Notes: a model not told the origin generated them from the sequence alone. Shown: positions 44,240-53,880, counted from the stretch's first letter. The stretch: 64,000 bases of DNA from Doryteuthis pealeii (GCA_023376005.1 CM042139.1:133905833-133969832); one strand, 5' to 3'. Translations and numbers: made by a program.

Positions 44240-44545
44240 TATAGTTTTGTCAAATTACAGGAAGCATGGAGGTTTTTAAAGATGCAGTGTTTTGGCAGCC
44301 TACAACGGATGCAAGCAGTTTATTCCATACCTCAGCTACTCTGAGCATGATAAAATGTTTCCGAAAGTCATGTGAGCTATGCTGTTTTCTGACTTTGTAG
44401 GCATGCCCATGTGTGTTAGAAACATGGAAATCAAAATGGTGCTCAAGGTTGCTGTTGGTAAGATGGTTAATGACCTTATGAGTGTTTACCACGTCAGTTG
44501 CGAGATGCTTGATAAATTGAAATAATGATCCTAATTCCATTAATC
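44240..44545 (-). pseudogene. C-terminal tail of a second LINE type
   Basis: The minus-strand frame is open for 96 residues and includes NTHGHAYKVRKQHSSHDFRK followed by FIMLRVAEVWNKLLASVVGC. The 'R(K/H)xFFxxRVVxxWNxLPxxVV' pattern marks the extreme C-terminus of CR1/Jockey/I-type non-LTR retrotransposons. It differs from the LINE family found elsewhere in the window. 5' truncated, as usual for LINE copies. Confidence 0.65.
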
Positions 44546-44588
44546 GTTTGAAAATCTGACATATGGCTATACCTATGCAGCACTGATT

Positions 44589-44798
44589 AGGGTCAAATCA
44601 TACTGAAAGCACCAGTTCCTGCTAGATCTCTAAAGTTAAGCAGGGATGAACCTGTTCAGTATTTAATTGGGTGACCACTTAAGTAACAGTAGGTACTGTA
44701 AGCAACCTGGGCACTTTGTTTATTAAAAAATTACTTGATTCAGCATTAAATGACCTGAAAAGGGTCGATATGCCGTAACACAAAACAACTAACCGACC
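44589..44798 (+). mobile_element. 5S rRNA-derived SINE S4, intact arrangement
   Basis: The first 115 bp follow 5S rRNA ('gttcctgctagatctctaa', 'agttaagcaggga', 'tattt..ttgggtgaccact', 'aggtactgtaagc'), including the internal promoter region. Then comes a body and the shared tail 'cagcattaaatgacc', 'gtcgatatgccgtaac'. It is degenerate and therefore not a 5S gene. This is the SINE3-like class. Confidence 0.85.
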
Positions 44799-44814
44799 AA
44801 CTATGGGGCACTGG

Positions 44815-45345
44815 TTGGTCGGTTAGTTGGTATAATGGCATATAAACCTTGTGGGTTATTCAATGCCAAATCTAGTTTTGTTTGTTATATATATGAATTG
44901 TTTAAGAAATAATTTTCATTAACTTCATGTTTATTATTAAATTAGTAGTAATAATTTTCATTAAATTGTCAATGTGTATTAATAAATACTGGTTGTTGAC
45001 CCTCAGCCACTGCCTTCTAGCACTGATATGATAAATAGTGGTTGATAATTTTCATAAGAGTAATTTGAAGAATACGATCGGGACAATCATATAGTAGCTA
45101 AGGCTTGACATGATTAGCCGATTAATTGGATGGGCCAATCCGACCGCCTGTAAGGATCGACGTGGAGGGTTGTATATGATGGGACCACTTAGTATCCTGG
45201 TCACAGAACTCAGTCACCACAAACCTGTCCTCAGGCATTACAGGTCACTACCCACGGCCAACAGGTGGCCCAATTGGGGGGGGTACTCCTATGCAGAGGT
45301 GCAGTCGGTGTATTCTACAGTCCTAGCCGACAGGGCGGATGGAGC
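44815..45345 (+). mobile_element. Repeat A, middle deleted
   Basis: Lead 'ggttggtcggttagttgg', 'gggttattcaatgcc', then the A body from 'gaccctcagccactgcctt' to 'agccgacagggcgga'. Confidence 0.7.
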
Positions 45346-45368
45346 ACTGACAAACGGTTGTGACACCA

Positions 45369-45515
45369 ATATTCTTTTAACGAAGTGTCTCCAAAGTGAA
45401 ACGTATTTTGGCTAGTATCGGTTATCTCCCTTACATCTGAAAGTCTTAAAAATATAGTTTCATTTAACTTGATTTCAACATTACCACTCACACGGGATTG
45501 TTAGAATTTATTAAA
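45369..45515 (+). repeat. Repeat unit left of Helitron H1d
   Basis: 'attcttttaacgaagtgtct' to 'gaatttattaaa'. The same unit restarts directly after the Helitron at 46378 and runs to about 46545, so the Helitron sits at the junction of two tandem units. Confidence 0.7.
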
Positions 45516-46377
45516 TCTTATTATAATCTAGATGGTGTGTTTGTCTGTCTGTAACCGAAACTATATCACTACTCAAATCACAATTCCCTTTGTTATTTAC
45601 GTCACATTCTCCATGATTTTATTTCTATTTAAATCTCAATTATTAATAAAAATTGTTTTACATTATTAATACTATTGGCCATATCTACATACTAATAACA
45701 TGCAATTGCTTTTTATAATACAACAAAATAGCGGTTTACAGAGTGAACGGAAAGGCTAATTTGCATATTGATATAAAAAAATTGCTTAGTATTATTGATT
45801 TCTAATTGTTTGGTTTTATCTTAATGAATATGAGCAAAAATCTCTTCTAAATCTTAAAAGAAATCCATTAATAAGAAAAAATAAATGTAATTTTATTCTT
45901 TATTTCCTATTTAAACTAAATAGTTAAATTAGGAAAATTTAGCAATGAAAGACGGGAGTGATGGAAGAGTCAGTTTCAGTTGTTCTATTTTTCGATTATT
46001 CCCCCCTCTGTTTCAAATCTTTTTATCTGCATTCTTATTTAGTTTCATTAGCCTTGCTAATCTAATCTAATAATTTATTAGGTTAAAACTTAAATACTTG
46101 CACCCGGAGGGTGCATATATACTATTTATTTACCACGTACCCCACGTGTACGGGTCAGACACAAAGCTCTATTAATGTGCAAAAAATGCGTTGATCCCGT
46201 CGGCATTCCCCCTCAAGGGAGGCGCCTCAGGCACTGGGCAATAAACCCAGCCCTGCCCTTTAAATCGAGGGGACAGGTGTTGCCTGGATAGATGGCCCCC
46301 TGGTATCAACGCTGTTAATTACTTCACCGATCCAGCGGCCGAAGCACACTGGACCCCGGCTGGGCCATATTTGCTAG
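45516..46377 (+). mobile_element. Helitron-like element H1, copy d
   Basis: Plus-strand copy: TCTTATTATAATC start after A, body as in the other H1 copies, hairpin GCACCCGGAGGGTGC at about 46100-46114, end CTAG at 46377 before T. Element G lies within the last dozen bases. Confidence 0.8.
46119..46366 (-). mobile_element. Element G, copy 2, nested in Helitron
   Basis: Matches 38374-38636 throughout. The outer stem here is GCGTTGATCCC with GGTATCAACGC, keeping a base pair where copy 1 has C-G. Flanking ATAT/CATAT is consistent with a short duplication of the Helitron end. The A/T-rich left edge 'actatttatttacc' would be the 3' tail on the minus strand. Confidence 0.8.
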
Positions 46378-46774
46378 TTCTTTTAACGAAGGTGTCTTCA
46401 AAGTGAAACATATTTTGGCTAGTATCGGTTATCTCCCTTACATCTGCAAGTTTAAAAATATATTGTTTCATTTAACTTGATTTAGATTCATCGCATTACA
46501 ACTCATATGGGATTGTTTGAATTTATTAAATCTAATAAACAAAGTTTTTAAAAAAAATGTAAGTTTTGGGGAAAGGGCTTATGCATTTGCATCCGTATGA
46601 TTGATATACAGTAAACACTATTCAGGTTTTTTTTAGTTAAAAACTTGATTAATGCTCATCATTTTAAAAGTTCTTTTGGTAAATAATATTACAATTGTAA
46701 ATCATAAGTCAGAGTTTTCTTCTATGTAAGTTGTAAGTCATCTCCAGCCAATAATTATCCGCTCTGTTGGCGGG

Positions 46775-46985
46775 GGGGGGGTAGAATATGCTGACTGTAT
46801 TCCGTGGAGAGGAGTATGACCCCCCCCCTAAAGTGATGGTGAGGCTCCTGTTATGGAGATCTTGAGAGTGTGGAGTACTCATTTATTGCTATTACTCCGA
46901 AGTTCACCGTAACCCGGAGTGGTAGTACCTATTAAGGTACCATCTATGGGTCAAACTGATTAGTTTAAAAATCATTCGTATTTGA
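46775..46985 (-). mobile_element. Repeat A, 5' part
   Basis: Minus-strand 'cccatagatggtaccttaat', 'ggtactaccactccggg', with C/G tracts in the middle (46770-46830). Confidence 0.65.
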
Positions 46986-47103
46986 TAGGAATACTTGATA
47001 TCATATAACTGCAAAATATTTTTTATTAAGTAACTACTTCAATCTCGATGCGAGTCATGGGATTATACAAAGTATTGCTTACTTGTCTGTAACTTGTAAC
47101 TAT

Positions 47104-47104
<1 letters not shown>

Positions 47105-47187
<83 letters not shown>
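47105..47187. repeat. (TA)n microsatellite
   Basis: About 41 TA units, directly left of the hammerhead motif at 47210. Confidence 0.95.
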
Positions 47188-47188
<1 letters not shown>

Positions 47189-47209
47189 TGGTTTTTAAGA
47201 TCTCAACCA

Positions 47210-47261
47210 TTTGACTCATCTGAGGATTGGATAACCATGAAACTTTAAGTTATGAGTCCAA
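47210..47261 (+). ncRNA. Hammerhead ribozyme motif, minimal type I
   Basis: TTTGACTCAT (47210-47219) pairs with ATGAGTCCAA (47252-47261) as stem I, with one mismatch. CTGAGGA core at 47220-47226, stem II TGG/CCA with loop ATAA, GAAA at 47239-47242, stem III ACT/AGT with loop TTA. Predicted cleavage after the U at 47251 (AGUU|). Every conserved core base is present in the right order. Similar minimal forms occur in Penelope-like elements and retrozymes. Confidence 0.75.
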
Positions 47262-47286
47262 ATCATCCATAATACCATTACTATTG

Positions 47287-47288
<2 letters not shown>

Positions 47289-47340
<52 letters not shown>
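47289..47340. repeat. (TA)n microsatellite
   Basis: Pure TA tract to the right of one hammerhead motif and left of the next. Confidence 0.95.
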
Positions 47341-47342
<2 letters not shown>

Positions 47343-47401
47343 AGGGTTGGAGTAAATCCGATAGTATGAGGTAAGGAAAAGTGGACAAAAAATAATAACT
47401 C

Positions 47402-47460
47402 AAACAAGTAGACGAGATATATTTCGTTCCGCTTTAAGCGGGAACTTCATCAGTCTGTTT
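47402..47460 (-). ncRNA. Hammerhead-like hairpin, imperfect
   Basis: The minus strand has CTGATGA (47447-47453), a strong stem II GTTCCCGC/GCGGAAC, GAAA (47422-47425), a GTC at 47413-47411 and short stem I pairing AAACA/TGTTT. The stretch between GAAA and GTC does not pair, so stem III is missing and activity is doubtful. Confidence 0.45.
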
Positions 47461-47603
47461 ATTCAAAATATGGTACACACGTTTGTATTTATAGAAGAGA
47501 AAGTGAGTTTGGTGATGAATTCAGGGGAAGGGAAAGTTTGTGAAGATTTGGTTGGTCAGAGATATCTATCATGGAAAGTGGAGGGGGAAAGATCAGAGGA
47601 TTG

Positions 47604-47627
47604 TATATATATATATATATATATATA
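47604..47627. repeat. (TA)n microsatellite
   Basis: Closes the segment 47341-47603 that carries the imperfect hammerhead. Confidence 0.9.
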
Positions 47628-47695
47628 ACGTGGCATACAAAAATAACACCGGCTCTTCTGTTCCAAGCTATGAAGCATGATTGGTAAAAAAATTC

Positions 47696-47908
47696 GGTTA
47701 TTTCCTATAAATCTAACATAAGCAAAGGGGAACCACTCTTGACTGATAAATTATTTATTTATTTTCCCATTAAACTAACCCTAATCCTAAACCCTAACCC
47801 TAACTCTAAGCCCGTCTTCTTTTTTCCTAGTAGATCAATAAACAAATAAATAATTTATCAGTCAAGAGTGGTTCCCCTTTGTTTATGTTAGACTTATTGG
47901 AAATAACC
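47696..47908. mobile_element. 213-bp palindromic MITE with telomere-like core
   Basis: Inverted ends GGTTATTTCCTATAAATCTA type and long arms ('aggggaaccactcttgactg' and inverse). Centre 'ccctaatcctaaaccctaa'. Flanking octamers AAAAATTC/AAAATTTC. Sister copy at 50303-50513. Confidence 0.85.
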
Positions 47909-48124
47909 AAAATTTCATATAATTCTTAAACGAATGAGAAAGCTGTTTAAATATATTATATTTAAGGAAGTCATTTACTGATTGTAACAAAAAAAAAAAA
48001 TCCCCAAAAACAAAGCAAACCATCAAAAACCAACCAAACAAAAACAACACTATAAATGCAAAAATAAACGTAAACAAAGGTTGTGAATATATTTTTTATA
48101 TCCTACTTTTCTTCGCTTAATGTA

Positions 48125-48395
48125 AATGTTATCAATGCTAGAAATAGAATCGGCAACCCAAGTTCAATTCCTGGACGAGAGTGTTTTAATTCACGATAAT
48201 GTCCTTAAGGAAATGCATAAATGTTCTCCCCACCCCAACTATGGGTAAATATTAGGGCAAATTGGTATTTGTATTCAATAAGAATACTTAATATATAACC
48301 GTAAATTATTTGTATTAAGAATAGTGACTTGGAGCTATTTTTTTTTTTGGCTAAGGGTTATTATTAGTTTCTTGAAACCATATTACTGTGTGTAA
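48125..48395 (+). mobile_element. SINE S1 fragment and AT-rich A unit
   Basis: 'ccaagttcaattcctgg' B box and 'aactatgggtaaata' of S1, then 'gtatttgtattcaataag' units as at 14370. Confidence 0.5.
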
Positions 48396-48399
48396 GAAA

Positions 48400-49165
48400 A
48401 GAGACTTTTCTTCAGTTCTCTCCGAGTTGTCTCTCGATCCAGACTTATCTAACAGGACTCTCCAAAGAGACATACCACATTCCCTTAATCGTTTTTACCC
48501 GAGGTTAATGGAGAACGTTGAATTTTTCAATAATTTTTTCTGTTATTTCTTCTTAAATAATACCTCTAACCATTACGTTATATTTACTATCTCGAGTTTT
48601 GTTTTTTTATTATTTTTATTTCATTGTTTTATATTCTTTCGTCGCCATTTGGTTAAGCTATTGTTCGATTCCTTCGCACTAGTGAGAAGGCAGAATAGCT
48701 ATCTTAGCGCCTTTTTCTTGTCACTATCGCAACTACTTATGTTGTCTTTCTAGCGATCGTTTGAAAAAGTCATCTCACGGTCAAGGGCAGATAATTCATC
48801 GTATCCTTTTTAGGGTATCTACAAGGAAGTACTTCAGATATTAACTGTTGTAGGGAATTAGATCCTCATAAGAAGACTCATACATGTATCCTTATATTGG
48901 ACTAAATCAGACATAATACAGAAATTCAAGGGTTATCCATTGGTAGTATGGCGTAACGGTTTTCGTCCCAAGTTCATCTAGTTATACATTTTTTTGAAGA
49001 TTTGAATTTTGTTAAGAAAATATTGAGTATAGAACTGAGATCAAATTTGCATACCACGGGAGGTTACTCTTACTGTCTACATTTAAAGGGAAATAATTAT
49101 TGAAAACTAGATTTTTTTCCAGTTTTTTTTAATATGTCATCTGGAACGGATTGTGACTAAAAGTG
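48400..49165. other. No gene; shared repeat 48590-48705
   Basis: A 121-residue plus-strand frame (48388-48753) overlaps sequence that is repeated at 40500-40690 and is low-complexity hydrophobic, so I treat it as repeat-derived. Confidence 0.4.
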
Positions 49166-49168
49166 TAA

Positions 49169-49800
49169 TCTAAATATATAAAAGAACGATTCTGTCTGTC
49201 TGTTTGTCTGTCTTTCTGTTTGCACAACGACCAATTGCACGTCCTTTCATAAAGGAAAATTGTTGGAGATCAGCAAAAACCAAAATTCAATAAAATCCAC
49301 ACCATATTTGTGTCCGAGAAAAAACTCTTTTACCGCTTATTTTCCATAACAAAACCTAAATAAGAATGTAATTGGGGTATAAATCAATCTGATATATAAA
49401 AAAATCAATCTGAAAAATGATTAAAAAATAAAACAAATTATTAAAGGATAAAACATAATAAAAAAACAAATAAAAGAAACATAAAAGAAAAAATACAAAC
49501 AAGAATAATAAAATAAAATAAAAACAATTTAAAATCAAGAATATATAAAGAATAAAAGATGACAAAACAAATATATAGAAAAACAATTTTCTTAATCTAT
49601 CTATGAATATAGATAAGAGATTTATTTTTAACTTTTTAAATCCCAAGCAATATCTCGTAGTTCTGCTTGTGTTGAATAAAATATAACTGAGTCATGAACT
49701 TTGCAAGTTTTATTTGGAATATTTCGTCCATTAGATTAAAGAGATTTATGAGAACACTGACCGATAACACGAGACTTTGCTTGAAGATATCAGCAACATT
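49169..49800 (+). mobile_element. Helitron-like 5' end, H2-related, 3' end not found
   Basis: A|TCTAAATATATAAAAGAACG followed by 'tctgtctgtctg' closely resembles the H2 5' end. The interior is A-rich. I could not find a hairpin plus CTAG downstream before the TA array, so the right limit is a guess. Confidence 0.5.
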
Positions 49801-49866
49801 TTAAGCTATATGTACTATCCTTGTCAAAAATTAGGGAATTAGCACACTTAGTGGATGTTCACTTTG

Positions 49867-49930
<64 letters not shown>
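49867..49930. repeat. (TA)n microsatellite
   Basis: TA tract followed by TG tract, left of the next hammerhead element. Confidence 0.95.
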
Positions 49931-49947
<17 letters not shown>

Positions 49948-49983
49948 AAGAGATGGAAGTGAATGCGACGGTATGTAGTATAG

Positions 49984-50127
49984 TGAGAAATTTGAAAAAA
50001 CACAAGTTTAAATAAAATGAGTGGTACGTTTATTAGCCGACGCTGCAGTGTTTCGATCTGTTAAGTATATCTTCTTCAGGGCATTTGTTGACCACTCATT
50101 TTATTTAAACCTGTGTTTTTTCAAATT

Positions 50128-50132
<5 letters not shown>
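49984..50132 (-). ncRNA. Hammerhead ribozyme motif with extended stem I
   Basis: On the minus strand, GCC then CTGAAGA (50079-50073), stem II GAT/ATC, GAAA (50054-50051), stem III built on a CTGCAG-centred hairpin, GTC with predicted cleavage between 50039 and 50038, then GGC. Stem I continues outwards as AGTGGT/ACCACT and a further 35 bp of near-perfect pairing (49984-50025 with 50091-50132). This is a complete type I hammerhead whose outer arms form the inverted repeats of the element. Confidence 0.8.

Positions 50133-50180
<48 letters not shown>
50133..50180. repeat. (TA)n microsatellite
   Basis: TA tract directly right of the hammerhead palindrome. Confidence 0.95.
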
Positions 50181-50183
<3 letters not shown>

Positions 50184-50302
50184 TAATAAATAAATTAATA
50201 ACAGATAAGACGCAAAACATTTTTTTATTTAGTAGCTGAATATTCTCACTTCATAAATATTCCTTAAACTAGATTCAACAATTTAGATTAATAGTAACCT
50301 TT

Positions 50303-50513
50303 GGTTATTTCCTATAAGTCTAACATAAACAAAGGGGAACCACTCTTGACTGATAAATTATTTATTTATTTTCCCATTAAACTAACCCTAACCCCTAACC
50401 CAAACCCCGTCTTCTTTTTTCCTAGTAGATCAATAAATAAATAAATAATTTATCAGTCAAGAGTGGTTCCCCTTTGTTTATGTTAGAATTATAGGAAATA
50501 ACCTAACTTTTTT
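50303..50513. mobile_element. 211-bp palindromic MITE with telomere-like core
   Basis: Second copy of the 47696-47908 family, flanked by TAACCTTT/TAACTTTT. An 8-bp duplication points to hAT. The centre has 'ctaaccctaacccctaaccc'. Confidence 0.85.
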
Positions 50514-50519
50514 CCCTAG

Positions 50520-51360
50520 CCATTCATAATTCAATATTAAAAAAAAAAATCATGGAATTCATTGACACAAACATTAGAATTAATACTTAGTTGCCTCCCC
50601 TTGAACTTTTATGACAGCTTACATTTTTTCAGTCAATTTATTATTTAATATTGCTAATATTTATAGCAAAAAAGGCTTTTTCCCCAAAAAAAAAAAAAAA
50701 AAGAAAGAAAAGATCCTCTAATTTATTGAACGTACATTTAAGCACATTAACTTGAGATGTTTTTATGCAATATGAATGCATATCTATAAATTGGATATAA
50801 TATAATTGAATATTTACATTTTAAGATTTAAGAAGTAACTTTACATTTCGAGATGTTTTGAATTGATTTGTGATTTAGCTCTTTAGGTTGATAGATTATT
50901 TCTCCCGTCCTGTCAGATGGGGCTGTAGAGGGGATAAACTCTTCTACAATGGTGCCACACTTTGGCACTTACTTGTGCTAGACAGTCGGTCGGAGAAGCC
51001 TTCCTTTGATAGTAGCTGGTTATTTTCGGTGCGTGTTCTTAGGGTTTTGCTTTTAACCCCATCTCATTTGGTGGTTGCGCTGAAAAGGAAGGAATTCAAA
51101 GAACGAAAGGAAATAAAAAAAAGACAGAAGGTGGTTTTATGACTTAGGCTTTATTCACCATTCATAGCCGCCCGTGGCAAGGGAATATATCCCTGGCAAG
51201 TAGTAGCGACTAGACACAGTTACGGCCTAACTCGAGATGCCGAGATTCTTTTTTGGGGTCGGAAGTGGGTCCTTTTTCTCGCACATACGCAGAGGTTTCT
51301 TCCGATGAAGGCTCATGGGAGTTTGCTATTTAAATTTTTTTAAATTTTTAATTTTAATCC
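50520..51360. other. No certain gene
   Basis: 50890-51310 is less AT-rich than its surroundings and may be a decayed element, but it matches nothing else in the window. The 84-residue frame there lacks motifs. Confidence 0.35.
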
Positions 51361-51365
51361 CCACA

Positions 51366-51415
51366 GATAAAACCTTGTGTCACATCCTGCTCGTGCGGAG
51401 GGGTTGGTAAATATA
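51366..51415 (+). mobile_element. SINE S1 tail fragment
   Basis: 'cttgtgtcacatcctgctcg' to 'ggggttggtaaata'; only the last 50 bp. Confidence 0.75.
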
Positions 51416-51417
51416 TA

Positions 51418-51720
51418 TATGATTGTCCCGACCGCGTTGCCCTTATGACAACCCCAACACTTTTATCATATATGTGCTAGAAGGCTGTGACCGAGGGTCT
51501 TAATATCCTGGGTATGTCGTTAAATTGCATCTAATGGTTCCAATTCCAGGTCTCTGGGTGTGTGTGGAATACCCCTTTATTGCCATTACTTCCTAGTCCG
51601 CTCTGACCGGAGTAGTAGGTTAAATAGAAAAAAATGTGTTTAGAAAAAAGTTAAAAAAAATTGAATACCCAACAAGAATAAATAAAACAAAAACATCTTT
51701 GGCATAAACTAACCCAAGGG
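51418..51720 (-). mobile_element. Repeat A, 5' two thirds
   Basis: Minus strand, from the lead ('tttattcttgttgggtattc') through 'gggtcagagcggac'-like to 'gcaacgcggtcgggacaatc'. Confidence 0.7.
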
Positions 51721-51724
51721 TTGC

Positions 51725-52460
51725 CATGCTTTAAAATCTAACCAAGATTTTTTTTCTCGAGATATTGACTAAATCAAGCAGTGCTGTTTTCTGTATTTGG
51801 TTTATTTAATTTTAAATGCTATTTCAAATTAGTATCTTTTAATACTTTTATTTATTCATTTATATTTCTTTTCTAATTTTTTTTTATTCTCATACTAACG
51901 GGACCAAGTACAATTAAGTGCTTTAATTACTGCATCTTTATGGAACTTTATGTTTTCTGATTTTATCTGTTTTCTTTTGAATGTAGTGTTGGTTCATGCA
52001 CAGATGAACTTGCAACGTAGTCTAATTTGAAAATCATGCTTTGCATATTCGAACTGGGTCATAAGGTTCTTGAGTAGATGATTAGTTCCCTTCAAGGCAA
52101 TTGAAACAAAATCTTTTTTTTAAACAGAGTCTACTAGGGATTTTTTAATGTGCTTTTCTGTACTTTTCTTGATCATGCCTAGGGTTCCAATCATTATAGA
52201 CATAACAGTATTTTATGGTGTCACATTCTTTTTTTCAATTTGAATTTCAATATCTTATTTTATCATTTTCTTTCACAGATATAGTTTTATCTGATTGCAC
52301 TGTCACATTCATGAGAAGGCATATTTTTTTTCTCACTTTAACTCTTTGCCAATCAAATTTTCTCCGCGGCTGTACCATATTTTCTTGGTATTTTTTACCT
52401 GTATGATGGGATATTTCAAAGCTCACTATCTATTCACCTCAGAACTCATTCTATTCAAAC
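51725..52460. other. No gene seen
   Basis: AT-rich sequence; overlapping short plus-strand frames have no motif. Confidence 0.4.
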
Positions 52461-52461
52461 A

Positions 52462-52465
<4 letters not shown>

Positions 52466-52516
<51 letters not shown>
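52466..52516. repeat. (ATT)n microsatellite
   Basis: Pure trinucleotide run; poly-Ile frame is spurious. Confidence 0.9.
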
Positions 52517-52671
52517 GTAATCTGTGCTCTTCTGTTCAACAATGAACTAACCATCAGTTTTTGTACTTTGCTTAGGTGTGGTATGCATAGAAATGGGAGA
52601 GTCGCTGTGAGCGGTTAGAGTAGGCAAAGAGTTAATCACTATGCCTGATATATTAGCTTTTATATGTGTTT

Positions 52672-53025
52672 ACTCAACTCCTCCACACAAGCAGGATGTG
52701 ACACAAGGTCAATTTTTTAAGCGGAGCTTAAAGGTTTGAATTTAGGGTTTTCCTTCTCCTAGACTGGTTGCCTAACCAAGTCAAGAAATGTATATACCCA
52801 ACTCCTCCGCATAAGCATTATGTGACACAAGGTCAATTTTAAAGCGAAGCTTAACAGGTTTGAATTAAGAGTTTTCCTTCTCCTAGACTGGTTGCCTAAC
52901 CACATTAAGAAATGGGTTATATATATTTATCCAACCCCTCCGTATAACTCGGATGTGACACAAGGTCAGTTTTTAAGAGAGCTTTAACAGAGTTTTCCTT
53001 TTCCTAGACCAGTTGCCATATTGTT
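52672..53025 (-). repeat. Three tandem SINE S1 tails
   Basis: The S1 3' end ('ggcaaccagtctaggagaag' to 'tgtgtcacatcc', 'ggaggagttg') is repeated three times with a period of about 125-130 bp. Heads are absent. Points to tandem amplification after insertion. Confidence 0.8.
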
Positions 53026-53029
53026 GTGG

Positions 53030-53750
53030 ACTAACCTATCCTACCTTTTCGTTGAGAATAAACGAACTGACCCAAGACTACTTGTGTACAGCAGTTTAGA
53101 GCAGTCGGAGAACCCTATGGACGTCATTACGAGAACCGTCTACTTCACACCATAATTCCTCGCACTCTATTGCAAAGTACTTGATTGTTAGCGCTAACCT
53201 TTATTTATATGTACTAGTATATTGAAATAATCTATGATCCAGTATACAAAACATACCAAGGTTAAAAATTTCCAGTCTTTAATATTTCTGTCAGTATGTA
53301 TGGTAAAATCCCAAAGAATAGCGGTTTCCTAGCTTTCTATGACTGGTTCAGGGTAATGTTCATACCATCTTTCACTATGGGGTGCACGATAATATTCACA
53401 TATTCAAATTGATATACTGCCCAATCTCAGGTCGATCTTTGAATTCCCTTAGTATAATGTAGTGTCTACCTCTCCTCAGTCACACTAGTGATCCTGGTGT
53501 TCAGCTATGTGACTGACAGCAAAAGCTCACTCGCTTTTGTGGCTAGAAACGGTCACACGCAAGATCATGGGATTTTTGAAAAGGGCCAATTAGTTAGTTA
53601 CTGGCATAGCGACAAGTCATGTCTTAAATTTCGGGGTAAGCAAAACTGATTCCCACTGCAATAGGGGGTGAGCTGCAATTTATAAAACAATAAATCTTTC
53701 CTTGATCGACTGAACAAGAAAGCTGCTTCACAAATTTCTGTTTATGAGAC
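53030..53750. other. No gene seen
   Basis: Mixed composition without recognised repeats. Confidence 0.4.
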
Positions 53751-53754
53751 CTGG

Positions 53755-53880
53755 TCTTTGGATTTTGTGTGTAATGGTAACGAAGGGGTACTCTATATTC
53801 CCCACAACTCAAGAACTAGCGCCTCACCACCAGATGCAGTTTAGTATCATACCCAGGACACCAACTTTTGGTTGAATAGG
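53755..53880 (+). mobile_element. Repeat A fragment
   Basis: 'gtaatggtaacgaaggggta', 'ccaccagatgcagtttag', 'catacccaggacacc'. Confidence 0.65.

Noticed and set aside
44589..44706. Possible 5S rRNA gene
   Set aside because: Many substitutions relative to 5S and a SINE body and tail follow directly; a second copy exists at 35.6 kb.
52466..52516. Regular short-period repeats considered as a CRISPR-like array
   Set aside because: Pure trinucleotide microsatellite with no spacers; the sequence is clearly eukaryotic.
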